From positions 828,508 through 892,507 of the forward strand of contig JAJEKB010020648.1 in the NCBI GenBank assembly GCA_022393335.1: a stretch of 64,000 nt of DNA. Reading direction: 5' to 3'. The stretch's first letter is position 1, and each line of letters opens with the position of its first letter. The stretch is from Macrotrachela quadricornifera. Its lineage: Eukaryota > Rotifera > Eurotatoria > Philodinida > Philodinidae. Below the pieces are notes generated by a model. The model did no database searches, was not told where the DNA came from, and saw nothing but the letters and a program-made list of their open reading frames with translations. Shown in pieces: positions 32,805-44,949 of the stretch. The position numbers were made by a program, and so were the translations under genes.

Positions 32805-33963
32805 TATATATACCCCTGGAAAGTAAAAGTTACAATGTGTATTTTTCGGATTTCATCACTGAAATAGGGTGCTTTTTAAAAACTAATGGCAGATTCGGAA
32901 AGCTCGTCAAATTTTCTATCACCCTGTATATTTATCTGTTTTGCTTGTTTGCTCATTGAAAAAATAATTTGACGACAAAAAACGTACCATCAAATGACAA
33001 GAGCAAAAAATCGGCAATTGCTGCTTTTTTCGTTTTCTTGTCAGAATATTAGTTAGCTTAAGTATGACCATTTAATGATGCAACTATATCTTTTGATAGA
33101 GCATGAAATTCTCTATCCTCCTATGTACTTGTTATATCTTGTCTCATATGAATGAGATGCAAATAAATCTAAGTTATATGTAAAAACCACCTACTGACAA
33201 ACTTTACCAGTTCGTCTGTTTTGCCAACGCTGCGTTTTTTATTCCATCACTTTAAATTTATGCAGAAAATGAAGAGCTACCAAGACACAAAATGAAAATT
33301 CCACCAACTCATCCCTGTATCGCTAATTAACACGGAATAAAAACAAAGATAATGTTGAATCAAGTCAAGTTTTTTCTAACTTTCTTTGAGAGACAATCTT
33401 TATCTTACTTTGATTATTGTTTAAGTACATAAAATGAAATAAAATAAAAAAATATGCAGGATGATAGAGAATTTCACACTCTATCATACTATATCAATAG
33501 AATTGTGAAAATTCATTAGTGTGGAAATCATCTTCAAAAAATAAGAAAAAAGGTTGATTTTTTACTCTTGTCATTTGATGGTACGTTTTTTGTCGTCAAA
33601 TTATTTTTTCAATGAGCAAACAAGCAAAACAGATAAATATACTGGGTGATAGAGAATTTGACGCTCTATCAGAATATATCATTTGCTTCCTCATAAAATT
33701 ATTTTATGGTAGCGAAAAATTTCAAAAACTATTTTCGAGAACATTAGTAAAATGAAGTGTTTGGAAATGGGTATATGAAGTTCTCATGATTTTACTCACT
33801 TCTTATGGACATTGTACGAGTACAAACTATAACAAAAGGTACAGGATGATGGAGAATTTGACGAGCTTTCCGAATCTGCCATTAGTTTTTAAAAAGCACC
33901 CTATTTCAGTAATGAAATCCGAAAAATACACATTGTAACTTTTGCTTTCCAGGGGTATATATA
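32805..33963. mobile_element. Nested foldback element with two sets of inverted arms
   Basis: The outer arms (32805-32931 and 33840-33963) share TACCCCTGGAAAG, TTTCGGATTTCAT and TGCCATTAGTTTTTAAAAAG. Inner arms (about 32932-33008 and 33566-33646) share TTGCTCATTGAAAAAATAAT and GTACCATCAAATGACAAGAG. Copies of TACAGG(A/G)TGAT(A/G)GAGAATTT, mariner-like ends, occur at several junctions, suggesting inverted insertion of mariner-type MITEs into each other. No gene. Confidence 0.8.
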
Positions 33964-33964
33964 G

Positions 33965-34856
33965 ATATAGAGAGAAAGAGAGAGAGAGAACAAAGAGAGA
34001 CAGATAGTGGAGAAGAGACTGTCTCCGTGACACTAGCAACAACTATATTTATTCTTAACTTCATTCAAATGAAACTACATTCTATTGTAGGACTATGCTT
34101 TTCCGCGAAGCTTTAAACAGAAAGTAACCGAATTCTCGATGTTCGTCGATTGATTTTTGATAGCTACATATTCGATAATATGTTTATTGAGTTTTTTTGT
34201 AGCCAAACAAAACAATTTCGTGCAAAAAAGGTCTTATATCCAATAAATTGTAGAAAAGAATTTGTCTTTTACTTAATAGTCCTACATACTTTTCTTTAGA
34301 CTCATCGTGAGTAATCGGATTTGTAAAAAAAAGAAAAATAGGATAAATATTTGCATATATGATCTGAAACCAGAAACTTTATTATTTACAAAACCTGCAG
34401 GAAATGCTGTGTTTAAATAGTTTGATTTTAGATTTGTCAAAGAAAGTGATTTGAAAGAAAAGAAGATTCGACTGATCACGTCACATTCATTATGATATCC
34501 GTTAATCTACACTGAAAGAATGTCGGCATTGCAATAAAATGTATAAGATTATGATAGCTGTTCTCTTACCTCTCCTCAAATCTCCGCAATTATTTTATAA
34601 ATAAAATTCTAGTTTTCAAATTATTAGTAAATGGCCTATATATAGTATCATCGATCGAAACTATTTCACAGTAAGAAAGACTTTTCTAGCATACCGCATA
34701 ATATATGCTAGTATTGTTTTATTCAAATTCATAAAATCGATTAAGCATTAATGATCAGTTAAAATGCACGTATACTCGTAAGAGAAATATTGTTATTCTC
34801 TGTAGTACTGTAGTTAAATGTCCATGAATAAATAGAGTTTAGTTTATAAATAAACT
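33965..34856. other. Gene-free stretch
   Basis: A GAGA-rich patch at 33968-34000 is followed by unique A+T-rich sequence; nothing coding recognised. It is the 3' flank of the minus-strand PAN/FG-GAP gene. Confidence 0.35.
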
Positions 34857-36717
34857 TCAACAGTGTAAGAGAACGCCAATATTATCTGAATTAAGGTTTG
34901 CGACAACAATATCTGCTTTGCTATCACCATTCACATCGATTACTGAGACTGATTTTGGAGAAGAACCACTTCCAGTTGAGTGAGTAGTTTGATTAAGAAA
35001 GGTACCATTGCCTGCATTCAGGAAGACACCAACATTGTTCAAACCAAAGTTTGCGACAACAATATCCGCTTTGCTATCACCATTCACATCGACTACTGAG
35101 TCTGACGCTGAAGAGGAATAATTTCCAGTTGAGTAAGTAGTTTGATTAAGAAACGCGCCATTGCCTGCATTCAGGAGAACACCCACATTGCCCGAATCAC
35201 GATTTGCAACAATAATATCTGCTTTGCTATCACCATTCACATCGACTCCTGTGAATGATCGTGGAGAAGAACCACTTCCAGTTGAGTAAGTAGTCTGATT
35301 AAGAAACATGCTGCAACCTATCAAGTACAAAGTTTTTTTCGTTACAACTGTAGTATTATAGAAGTAATGTCTTATCAGCGCATTTTATTGATTCTTCAAC
35401 ATTTGATCTCAGTGACTAGTCAACGATGAACAACAGCATGTAGACTCATTTTGTATAATCTCTAGTGCTCTAGAGAGTAACTAACATAAGTTTTTCTTGT
35501 AATCCGTGTGCCTTCAAATGCACTCTTCTCTCTACTTGAAAAGAACCAAGATTACTTTGCTTTTGTTTATTTATCTACAAGCTTGTCTTGAATGATTACA
35601 CTTCTCTTCTTCTTCTTCTTTACCATTTCTCTGATGTGACAATCCTATTCACAATATTCTTCTGTCAAAACTCAGCTTATGACATGCTGCACTTTATCTA
35701 TTGCATAAAGGAGAAAAGATTGTCCTTTGCGTGCTTCACTAAGCTACACCGTAGGTACAGACTTTGAGTTAATGGCATTATATTCTGGATGAGAATGGAC
35801 GAAAGCATGCTTCATTTGAATGTTGTGGGTATGCGTGTGAAGGCATTTTCTTTCGTTATCTATTCTCACCTAGACGCACATGTACATTTGTCCTCCAAGT
35901 TTATATTACTTTAAACTCAGTGTTTTACCTGTTACTGTCGTGGTCTGTGTTGTAACAATGTTACTTCCGTTGCAAGTGTTGTTCGAATCTACAAAAGAGA
36001 AATGAAATATTAATAGCTCCTGTATTTATTCTTCAACAAAATTCTAGATCCTGGATGGAAAGAGATTAAGGTAAACAATCAAGTATCTCTATAATGCTGA
36101 TCTAACTGTCAGATCATTTGTTGTCACTTAAAGATGCAAGACAGTGTGAACTTACAATCACATTTGTTGTATGACTGACAAGTCAAACCAAGATCCGTGC
36201 GACACATATTCATGTTCTGTTGACACTCTGTACATGCTAGTGGTGATTGAGGTAAACACATACTTTCATTCCAATAAGTATGCTGTTGACATTGACACTG
36301 ACCATTAACACATCTTAAAAATCGAGTATTATCACAATAATCACACGATTGATTATAATTCTTCCAATCTGCTTCGAACGAGTGTATTGAACCAGCAATA
36401 GACGTTGATGATGATCCACGGATCATAGAACCTGTTGCAATTTGATCACCTTCAAATAATCGACATTGTTTAATACTTAAGTCAAAATTAAATGTCCGAC
36501 ACTGAAAATCGTTATGACATTTATAAGCACAGGCCATAGTGGTAGCAACAGACCAGTGGCTAAGAAACAGAGCATTCATATCGATTGGTACGAACTCGGT
36601 ACCGACATCTTCCAAATCAATGTATGATTGAGATGAAAATATATGTGAAATACAATAAGAAGTGAGAATGAAAATTAACTGATGAAACATGATAAATATT
36701 CTCTGATGAACAAACAA
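34857..36717 (-). CDS. Secreted PAN/EGF-like protein with FG-GAP repeats (three exons)
   Basis: Exons 36717-36156, 35988-35929 and 35317-34857 join in frame (phases 1 and 1) to give 360 residues. Residues 1-30 form a signal peptide (MFHQLIFILTSYCISHIF region). Residues 35-130 form a PAN/Apple-like domain with AYKCHNDFQCRTFNFD and KQCRLFEGDQIATGS. A Cys-rich EGF-like part (SCDYCDNTRFLRCVNGQCQC) and a Thr-rich linker come next. Exon 3 has three FG-GAP/VCBS units, each with a calcium-loop motif DVNGDSKADI(I/V)VAN and FLNQTTYSTG. Such beta-propeller repeats normally number six or seven; the third unit ends GVLLHC then stop, so the propeller is short. Donors are GTAAGT and GTAAAA. Probably extracellular adhesion or lectin-like. 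Confidence 0.75.
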
Positions 36718-36719
36718 GA

Positions 36720-37147
36720 AAATGAAAGAAATCTAAACAACAATATTATTATCGTAATATGTACTGAGAATCAATGAAAAGTGTTGAAACTATGAATAAA
36801 TACTAGTCAATGCTCAACATCGTGATAGTGATTAACTGCACGAGTTGTGTTCTTCAGAACAGTTTATTTTAAGAGCATCACTTATCGGTACGATGTCTTC
36901 AAGTTGAATGTAATAGAAATCGAGAAAGATAGGTGTTTTTATACAGAATGGTGTGGCTATTAATAATAAGTTTCTTCGGAAAATGAAGAAAAAAAGCTTC
37001 TATTTTCTCATTGCGAATATCTAGTTTTTGACTGGTGAAAGTCAGAAAATCATCTATAACAGAAAAAGATTCAAGTATTTTCCCTCTTTGACAAGTTGTA
37101 TGTGATGATTCGTTTGTTTTTCTCAACCAAACAACAATGAACAAACG

Positions 37148-37201
<54 letters not shown>

Positions 37202-38280
37202 TTTTTTCTTCTTACTCCCATATTACAAAGAAAAACTAGTAAATAGTGAATAGAAATGAATTATATTTCACTTCTCCTTTTATTCAAACTATTTATGATC
37301 ATTTAACATTCATCACTCCTTGTTTATCAATAGTCTTACATGAGTTCACGATGAATCCCTATGTAATATCAGTTTTAATGGAACCATCTGCTAAGAACTT
37401 TTGTCGTACTATACACCCTAGAACTAGATTAGTTTATTCTAGTAATCAAAATACTATGAATGATTTCTAAGCAAAGACTGACTTCTGTCTAAAACCTATA
37501 TAAGAAGTATTTCTGTCTATTGAGGCTAACCGAACGAGCCTCTTCTGCACTCATTTATAGTTATTCAGCAGAAGATGCAACTGGAAGAACCAAGAGATCA
37601 AAATACCATGCCTTGCAATAATACAACAAAATCTACTAAGAACAGTACTAAAACAAGATATGAGTGTGTTCAATCTAACGTTCGCTGATCCGTGGGATCT
37701 TGTATTGAATTAAGTCACCTGTTGAAAAACCGTTAGACACCCGCATTTATAGAAAAGAACGATACGCACTAAGAAGCGTCATCCTTTCATTATCATTCAG
37801 AAAGATTGCTCAGTGAAAACTTCTTCTCTATAAATGGATAGAATAAGTATTTGATGGGGAAAAAAGAAGATTCGAAAGAACTAAAAAATCTAACTTCTTC
37901 TACTCGGATTGTATATTGGTATTATTAACTAGATTGTTTATTTCACAGTGGAAAATATCCCATGATATACTGTTTGCACTATGTTAAGTAAATTTGTCAT
38001 TAAAGATATAATTAAAAAAATTCTCCGTTGTAAAGTTATTTGCATTTCAAGAATGTTTTTCTCTGCAAAGTAAATGAACATTTTCTTCTTTCAAGGCATT
38101 TCTATTCTTTATGATAATTATTATTTCTTCATATCCTTTTATGGAAGAACAACTAAATACGACGATTTCAAATGATTATTTCAAATTATCTGTGATGCTT
38201 GAATAACTAGCAGATTGATAATCTGATGTTTTCTTTGCTAATTATCAGTTCTGAGCACTGCTGGAATTATTTTTGCAGAA
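36720..38280. other. Gene-free stretch with a (CT)n microsatellite
   Basis: A nearly pure CT repeat runs from about 37152 to 37198. The rest, including the frames at 36899-37144 and 37246-37470, shows no recognisable domain. Confidence 0.5.
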
Positions 38281-38284
38281 AAGA

Positions 38285-39055
38285 ATAGTAATTTGATTGG
38301 TGGAACATCATACTCTCTATTTATTATAACCACTAATTTGATCTTTGCTGCCGACGAAATGAACTTTCCTATTTATATGTGGTTAAATGATTCTATTCAT
38401 TCATCTAGAACAATACCGGATAGTTTTTCAAGCCGAAGATCCGTTTTCGTTCATAACAATACTAACATTTATCTTGACAGAAGAAACTACACTAGTCGGG
38501 TTCTGCAGTAAACACATTTAATTATCTCAGTAGACTTTTAGTTGATAATGACTTCAATTAGTATGTGGTAGATTATCTTAATCATCGAATTCAGTTATTT
38601 CAAGCAGAACAGTTCATTGGCATGACTGTTGCAAAATCTACATCAATGAACATTACCATTACTCTTCATCGTCCAACTGGAATTGCATCAGATGGCGATG
38701 GTTACTAATACATCATTGATTGTAACAATTATCGTATGGTTCGAGGTAAATCAAATGGCTTTCGATATTTATTTGAATACACTGCTGCTGGTGAAGGATC
38801 GAAGCAATTATTCAATCACCGTCATATGGCTTTTGATAGTTATAGAAATAATTACGTTGCTGATTGGAGAAATAATCGAATTCAAAATTTCTTTACTGAA
38901 ATAATTCATGTGGTAAGTACAAAGAATATCTATAAGAAAAATAAATTTATTTGGATATTTTCTTCTATCATTAGTCAACATATTTAAATACTACTTATTG
39001 TGTTCAGGTAGAACAACAACCAATGTCACTTCAATCACCTCAACAACATTAATCC
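38285..39055 (+). pseudogene. NHL-repeat protein fragment, multiply frameshifted
   Basis: Successive frames read NLIFAADEMNFPIYMWLND, SVFVHNNTNIYLDRRNYTSR, MWYVDYLNHRIQLFQAEQFI, LHRPTGIASDGDGY followed by a stop and YIIDCNNYRMVRGKSNGFR, and MAFDSYRNNYVADWRNNRIQ. These are the strand-turn units of NHL beta-propellers (xxVDxxGNxYVADxxNNRIQ). A Thr-rich tail (GRTTTNVTSITSTT) follows, as in bdelloid NHL proteins. Several frame changes and stops make it a pseudogene. Confidence 0.75.
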
Positions 39056-39060
39056 AAGAT

Positions 39061-39890
39061 TTGTCTAATTTCTAATGAACTTGATAAGATTTGTATTGTG
39101 GTGCTGAACAAAGGAGTTTCTCAAGATAGTGTCATGTGTTTCTGTTAGTTGAATAATAAAATCAGATTATATTTTCTCTCTTTTCTTTAACGGTTAACTA
39201 CACGGACATGGACAAGATCAAGACTAGGTGAAAATATCACAAAAACATCACATGTCGTCGAAGTAGCCAATGTAATAGACATAGCAATGTGATATTTAGT
39301 ACCATACTGGATGTTTTTCAGTACTTTTGATTTGACAACTTTTATCGTTCGAAAATTGATGGCAACAGAAATATCTGAGAAACATACCCTCTGGTTTTCT
39401 TCGCCTATTCATTTTTCTCACTGCTTCTTGTTTTACTATTGCATATCAGTGTCTATTGGAAATTGTTTCTATGTATGAAACTTATTTTACCAACAGAAAA
39501 CGATATGAAATGTTTTTTTTTCTGAGTTAATTCATGTAAAAGATTTGAGGACATGAGTGTGAAGATATTCGCATAGTTAGATGCAGAATTTTGTATACTG
39601 ATCCACCTACATGCCTTTAAAATGATAGTTTTAGATAGCAGCAAGTAATTTAATCATTTCATTCTGTTATAAACTGAAAAACTGATTCTTTTTTTCTTTT
39701 CTCTCAACATTCTATTTCCTCTATTTTCAAGTTCTTCCGAGTGGTAAAACATGACAACTTTGTTTAACTTCGTTTTTATATACACCGAGTAAGAGTTTCC
39801 TATTCTCTGTGAATATCATGCACGTCTAACTTTGTAAAATTATTCATAAACTATATCGATGTGAAGCTAGCACCACGAAGGTAGCACCAT
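39061..39890. other. Gene-free stretch
   Basis: No recognised coding sequence, RNA or paired repeat. Confidence 0.35.
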
Positions 39891-39904
39891 GAAAGAAAGA
39901 TTTT

Positions 39905-40200
39905 GTGGAAACGAATCCCCGTCGACGGAAACAAGCCTATTCGATGCAGAATTTAATTCTGAATCGCATGGTGATATTTTTATTCATAAGAAAACAGTAG
40001 AAAACAAGTTTTCTTTGATCTTTATTTGTGCTCTTTATGTGTATAGGTCATCATATCTCATTCGCGACGAAATATCTCCGCTCAGTATGGATTCCCGTCC
40101 ATGAAAATGAGTCTATTCGATGCAGAATTTGATCCTGAATCGAATGGTGGTGCTTTTACTCACGAAAAAACGACTCGAAAAATTTTTCTTAGATTTTTCT
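39905..40200 (+). repeat. 176-bp-spaced direct repeat
   Basis: CTATTCGATGCAGAATTT(A/G)AT with flanking CCGTC, CTGAATCG and ATGGTG words occurs at 39938 and 40114, 176 bp apart. It borders the left end of the hAT transposon. Confidence 0.6.
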
Positions 40201-40276
40201 GTCATACATATATATATATATATATAAAGGAAAAAATCAAGATCACGGTATACTTTTTCTCAATCGTTTTCCCGTG

Positions 40277-43200
40277 CAGAGATTGGACCAGTTCAAGTAC
40301 GTTAAGTAAAAGTACAAATACTTTTTCCTTGAGCAATGTACTTGGGACTTAGTCTTAGATAAGACTCACAAACGTATTTTGTACTCAAGTATCAATACTT
40401 AGTACAAATGGATTTGAGTAACTTGTACTCTAGTACCGGTACTAAGTATCTGTGTACTAAAGTAAATTGTACTGTAGTACGGATACTGAGTACAAAATTG
40501 TATTTTATCTTATTAACAGCTTTCATATTAAAATTTAAGTTTACGTATTATAATGACATCTTCAGTAAAATAATATCAAAAGTAACACCCAGTTTTTCAT
40601 ACATTTCATTTATCAATATTAAATAGACAGAATTTGTTCTGTAGTCTGATAAATAACTATTCTGAAAGCAGGAGATAGGGGTTGAAAGACTATTTAAATT
40701 AAAAACTTATGGGTGGGCACTGTAGAACAACTTTTCCGACTGATCGATTCTCTTCATAAACTCTGCTAACAACACTCGGCAAAGTAACATTCCATCCAGG
40801 CTCAATCACACACAAAAATGACCAGTGAACGTTGGAAACAACATTTTGATTTCACATCAGTTGATAACAATCGAACGAACGGTTATTGCAAATTATGCCA
40901 ACACGATTACAAAGATAAGAATGGAGTTAATAGTAATTTCTTGAAACATCTTAAACGAAAACATTCTCGTGAATATGAACAAATGTTTTCGAATCACAAC
41001 GAATGTACATCAGAAAATATTATTCCAGAGAATGTTGATCAACAATCATCGGATTTAACTTTATCCAAATCAAAACAACATCGAATGAATGCAGCAATTA
41101 CAAAAAATTTAATAATCAAGTGTAGTTTGCCGTTAAGTTTAGTGGAAAACAATGCATTTCGTGGTTTTCTAAAAGAATGTTCGGTCAAATGGAATCCCAT
41201 ATCGGCGAAAACATCGAAGCTTGGTGCACTTCGTTCATATTCCGAACAAGTGACCAAAACCATTTATGAAACTTTGCAAGGTATTGATCATGTAACATTA
41301 ACAGTCGACGGCTGGTCAGACAGGAAGTGTCGATCATTTCTAGGTATTAAATCGCGTTTTATTAGTAAAAAAATGTGCCTGAATGTATATTTTAGGTATT
41401 ACTTCACATTTTATTAATGGCAAGATACAGCCGGAATCATATTTAATCGATTCCGTACGATTAAAATCGCCTCACACCGGTGAAAATATTCAACAAATGA
41501 CAGAATCTACTTTGGATCGTCTCAATATCAAAGAAAAAGTGTATAGAATCGTTACTGATAATGCTTCATCCATGATCAAAGCTTACAAATTTGGGTTGTC
41601 GGTTAATGATGATGGTGATGAAGATCAAATTACTTTATCATCTAATATGCACAATATTTCACATGGTGATAATGATGATGATGATGGTAGGTAGAATATC
41701 CAGATTTCAAATAGCACAAATCTAATACGAAGAAAACATATGATTGTTCAGTAGATCGACCTTAATGTGAATATATGTTTCTAATCATACTAGATATTAC
41801 ATTACATTTATTTTCATTCGTATTGTAATTGAAAAAAATAATGCATTGATAATTTTTGTTCTAGGAGATCTGGATATCAATGATTTCCATGCAATCGATG
41901 CTCAATATGATGATAACATTGATATATATGATGATCCTTCAGATGTACGTCTTGCATGCTTTGCTCATACACTCCAGCTTTGCATTCGAGACGGTCGGAA
42001 AAATGCTACTTATGTACCAAAAGTGCTTGGAAAATGCAAATCTGTTGCAAAATTTGCACATGAATCCTCCAAAGCGACCGATTTATTGGAACAATTTAAT
42101 AAACGTATTTACAAACACAATGTGACTAGATGGAATAGTGAATTTATGTTAATAAAATCGATTGTTTCAATCGGAAAAGATGATATCGAATTAATTACAA
42201 GTTCAATGGAAAATTTGATAAAATTCTCAAACAATGATTTCATTATTATAGGAGAATTAATTGATATTTTGGATCCATTTTGTGATATATCCATCAAATG
42301 TCAAGCTGAACATACTGTTACAGCAAGTTTAGTTGTTCTATCTATCACGCATTTAACTGATCATCTTCGAAATATGAAAGACAGCGTGAAATTTTGTTCG
42401 AAGCTCTTTCAACAGCTTCAAGAAAGCATTCAAATTCGTTTTTCAGGCATAATGGATCGGTTACATTTAGTTGATGTTGTCGATAATGCTCAATATGGTG
42501 ATCCATTATATTTTATTGCTGCTGTGCTAGATCCATACTTCAAGTTTTATTGGATTCGAGATTTACAATTGTCTGTTCAAGCGGAAAATTGTTTGAAGCA
42601 AAATACAATTCGATTAATTATAGACGAAATGAACAAAGATTCCAAAACAATAATCATCAATTTAGGGAAAACCAGCATTTCTTCATCATCATTATCATCA
42701 TCACCATCGTCATCTTTATCATCATCAAGTTTTACATCTGCAGCCAAACCAAAACGTCGAAAACTATTCCATAAGGATGATCTCAACAACGATACTTTAA
42801 ATGAATCAACAAGTCTTGATCCAGCTGTCGAATTAGATGCATATTTAAACGATCCTATTCGAACAGATTCTTCTGATTATTGGTTTCATTCACAGCTGAA
42901 TATTTTGAAGAAACTAGTCAAACGGATTTTCTCCGTTTAAGCATCTTCTGCACCGATTGAACGCGCCTTTTCCAGCGCTGGACTTATCTTTTCAACCAAA
43001 CGAACAAATATGAGCGACAAATTATTCCGTGAATTAGTCTATCTCCGTGTGAATCAAAACTTGTTATAAACTGTTTCATCGTGTTTTTTACTTATCAAAA
43101 TAATTCTCTTTTTTCTTGTTAACTCGTTATTATTTCAATGTTGTTAATTGTTTTCGGTGAATTTATATTTGTCAACTGATGATTTCTATCAAAATAATAG

Positions 43201-43605
43201 AAACATCAAATTCTTCCTTGAATTATTTTCTATCAATATCACGATTTGATAGTAGTAGAATATTCTGTAGAACACAAAACGAGATTGCATCACCTCATGC
43301 GTAAAACTATGATGCTTTAGATTGTTTCAAGCAACATAAAAAAGATTGTATCTTTTTTTTTCAATCTCTGAACGTATTGATGAGATAGATGTTATTTAAG
43401 GAAATGGTGATCGTTTAAAAGTCAATAATTAAACACGCGAAACGTTTTCATTGAGAAAAAAATGATTTAAAGTACATCTGTACTTAGTACGGATACTAGG
43501 TAAAAAGTAAATATACTTGTACTTCGGTGAGTGTACTATGTACTAAAGATTTCTAAGTAAAAAATACGCAAAGTACCAAGTATTATACTGAGTATCCAAT
43601 CTCTG
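40277..43605 (+). mobile_element. Full-length hAT transposon with terminal and subterminal repeats
   Basis: Terminal inverted repeats CAGAGATTGGA (40277) and TCCAATCTCTG (ending 43605). Subterminal zones of about 230 bp on the left and 130 bp on the right are packed with AGTAC/GTACT words (CTTAGTAC, GTACGGATACT), which fit transposase binding sites. The interior encodes one BED-finger hAT transposase. The flanking 8 bp (TTCCCGTG, GTTTAAAA) do not match, so no target duplication is seen. About 3.3 kb. Confidence 0.85.
40818..43069 (+). pseudogene. hAT transposase, three exons, one premature stop
   Basis: Exons 40818-41343, 41396-41686 and 41865-43069 splice through a 52-bp (GTATTA...TTTTAG) and a 178-bp (GTAGGT...TTCTAG) intron, both phase 1. 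The N-terminus has a BED finger (CKLCQHDYKD...FLKHLKRKH). The catalytic region has LTVDGWSDRKCRSFLG/ITS and RIVTDNASSMIKAYK, then CFAHTLQLCIRDG and HNVTRWNSEFMLIKSI, and a Ser-rich insert. One in-frame TAA at 42938-42940 precedes the hATC domain, which continues in the same frame: ASSAPIERAFSSAGLIFSTK and LVYLRVNQNLL. Everything else is open, so inactivation is recent or the TAA is a sequencing or read-through case. Confidence 0.85.
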
Positions 43606-43712
43606 GTTTAAAAAAACAACGTATTAATTAAAAATGCAGTTGATAATTTATCACTTCTCATATATTTAGTTTATTACATTGTCAATTTTGATAGTCATCT
43701 TCTTTTGTTATA

Positions 43713-44284
43713 GGGTGAATCCATGGAGAATCTACCACTTTGTGGAAAGAATTTTTTTTACCAATTTTTTCCCATTAGTTAGGCGTATTACAGATAGAAA
43801 ATAGGTTTGGCCGAAAAAAATCCCTAGGTTGCACATATGATAGTACAGATCCGAGGTGGTGTGTCGGAACACCTATGATCAAGCTCGATCACTATGTTTG
43901 TTTCAATATTTCGAGCTGATATTTTAGAAATAGATAGGCCGATATTGGACTAGGGAAACCTCCAAAGGATTTCTATTTTCGATGCATCCTTACTAATATA
44001 TTACCTTCTCAAGAAAAACAATTTTTACACAATTCGAAAGGAGCCGCATTTTCTCATATGAAATTCACAAAATTTTCTCACTTAAAAATATGATGTTTTA
44101 GTGAGAATACATCGAAAATAGAAATCCTTTGGAGGTTTTCCTAGTCCAGTATCGGTCTATCTATTTCTAAAATATCAGCTCGAAATATTGAAACAAACAT
44201 AGTGATCGAGCTTGATCATAGGTGTTCCGACACACCACCTCGGATCTGTACTATAATATGTGCAACCTAGGGATTTACCCATAT
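43713..44284. mobile_element. Foldback element with 167-bp arms and mariner-like ends
   Basis: Arms 43818-43984 and 44110-44277 are near-perfect inverses (AAATCCCTAGGTTGCACATA; GTGTGTCGGAACACC; CTCGATCACTATGTTTG). The outer ends AGGGTGAATCC (43713) and GGATTTACCC (44275-44284) pair imperfectly next to TA dinucleotides. The left segment GGGTGAATCCATGG plus CTACCACTT also occurs at 19636 and, more diverged, at 18641. Confidence 0.75.
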
Positions 44285-44460
44285 TGAAATGTGTTTTGTT
44301 TGAAATCATAAATGATTTAATAGAGAACAAAAGTCCGAGAAATTTATTTCAGCCGATAAAAATCAACTGTTAAAAATCTTTCCGGATTTAAGAAAAAAGC
44401 TTTCGAAAATTTCCCGATTTCCAACTATGACACCTAGTAACGGTTTAGTGGAAAATGGAT

Positions 44461-44661
44461 AGTAGGAATTTCGACAGTATTGCCGAATTTTCAGTACTGT
44501 CTAGCTCCTTTCAAGATTTTGACAATGACAAACTTCATGTGGTATTTTATTGTCTGATATTCGAACAATGAAATTTTACATGAAGTTTGTTATTGTCAAA
44601 ATCTCGAAAGAATCTAAACAGGACTGGAAATTCGACAAAATTGTCAAGATTCCTATTGTCT
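44461..44661. repeat. Palindrome with about 80-bp arms beside the Cys-rich gene
   Basis: AGTAGGAATTTCGACAGTAT through TTTTGACAATGACAAACTTC is mirrored by GAAGTTTGTTATTGTCAAAA through AAATTCGAC...GATTCCTAT. The right arm ends about 15 bp from the stop codon of the peptide gene, so it would form a hairpin in its 3' untranslated region. Confidence 0.8.
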
Positions 44662-44676
44662 ATTTCCCGTGTTACC

Positions 44677-44949
44677 CTAGCAACACCCATCAAGATAATA
44701 AGCACGACATTGCCAATATCGAGCAGCAGCAAGATAATCAGTAGTATGATCACAAGGACGATTATCAGCAGTATTACAACGACAATGACGAGCAGCAATA
44801 TCATGACAATTCACCTGACGTTTGTTGCGCACATGATTGAGAAAGTTATTCCTATTCTCATTGTCAATTGTGACCGCTTCTGCCATGAAGATTGTTGCTA
44901 CCAACATCAAGAGGGCAACCAAATGAAGAATTTTGATGATTTTTTGCAT
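44677..44949 (-). CDS. Small secreted cysteine-rich peptide precursor
   Basis: A 90-residue precursor. I chose ATG 44949 rather than the in-frame ATG at 45027 because a TATATATA box at about 45046-45053 would place transcription start near or after 45027, and because MQKIIKILHLVALLMLVATI then begins exactly at a signal peptide. A short propeptide ends at a dibasic site, HVRNKR, giving a mature peptide of about 45 residues starting QVNC. The mature part holds seven Cys in the order C-C-C-C-C-CC (HCRC, RPCDH, WQC, GCC at the C-terminus). The layout is that of secreted defence, venom-like or signalling peptides; the family is not recognised and function is unknown. Single exon. Confidence 0.65.
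   Translation of the reverse strand: MQKIIKILHLVALLMLVATIFMAEAVTIDNENRNNFLNHVRNKRQVNCHDIAARHCRCNTADNRPCDHTTDYLAAARYWQCRAYYLDGCC

Noticed and set aside
41880..42789. Frames overlapping the hAT third exon on both strands
   Set aside because: Alternative-frame shadows, including one made of Asp codons complementary to a Ser-rich run.
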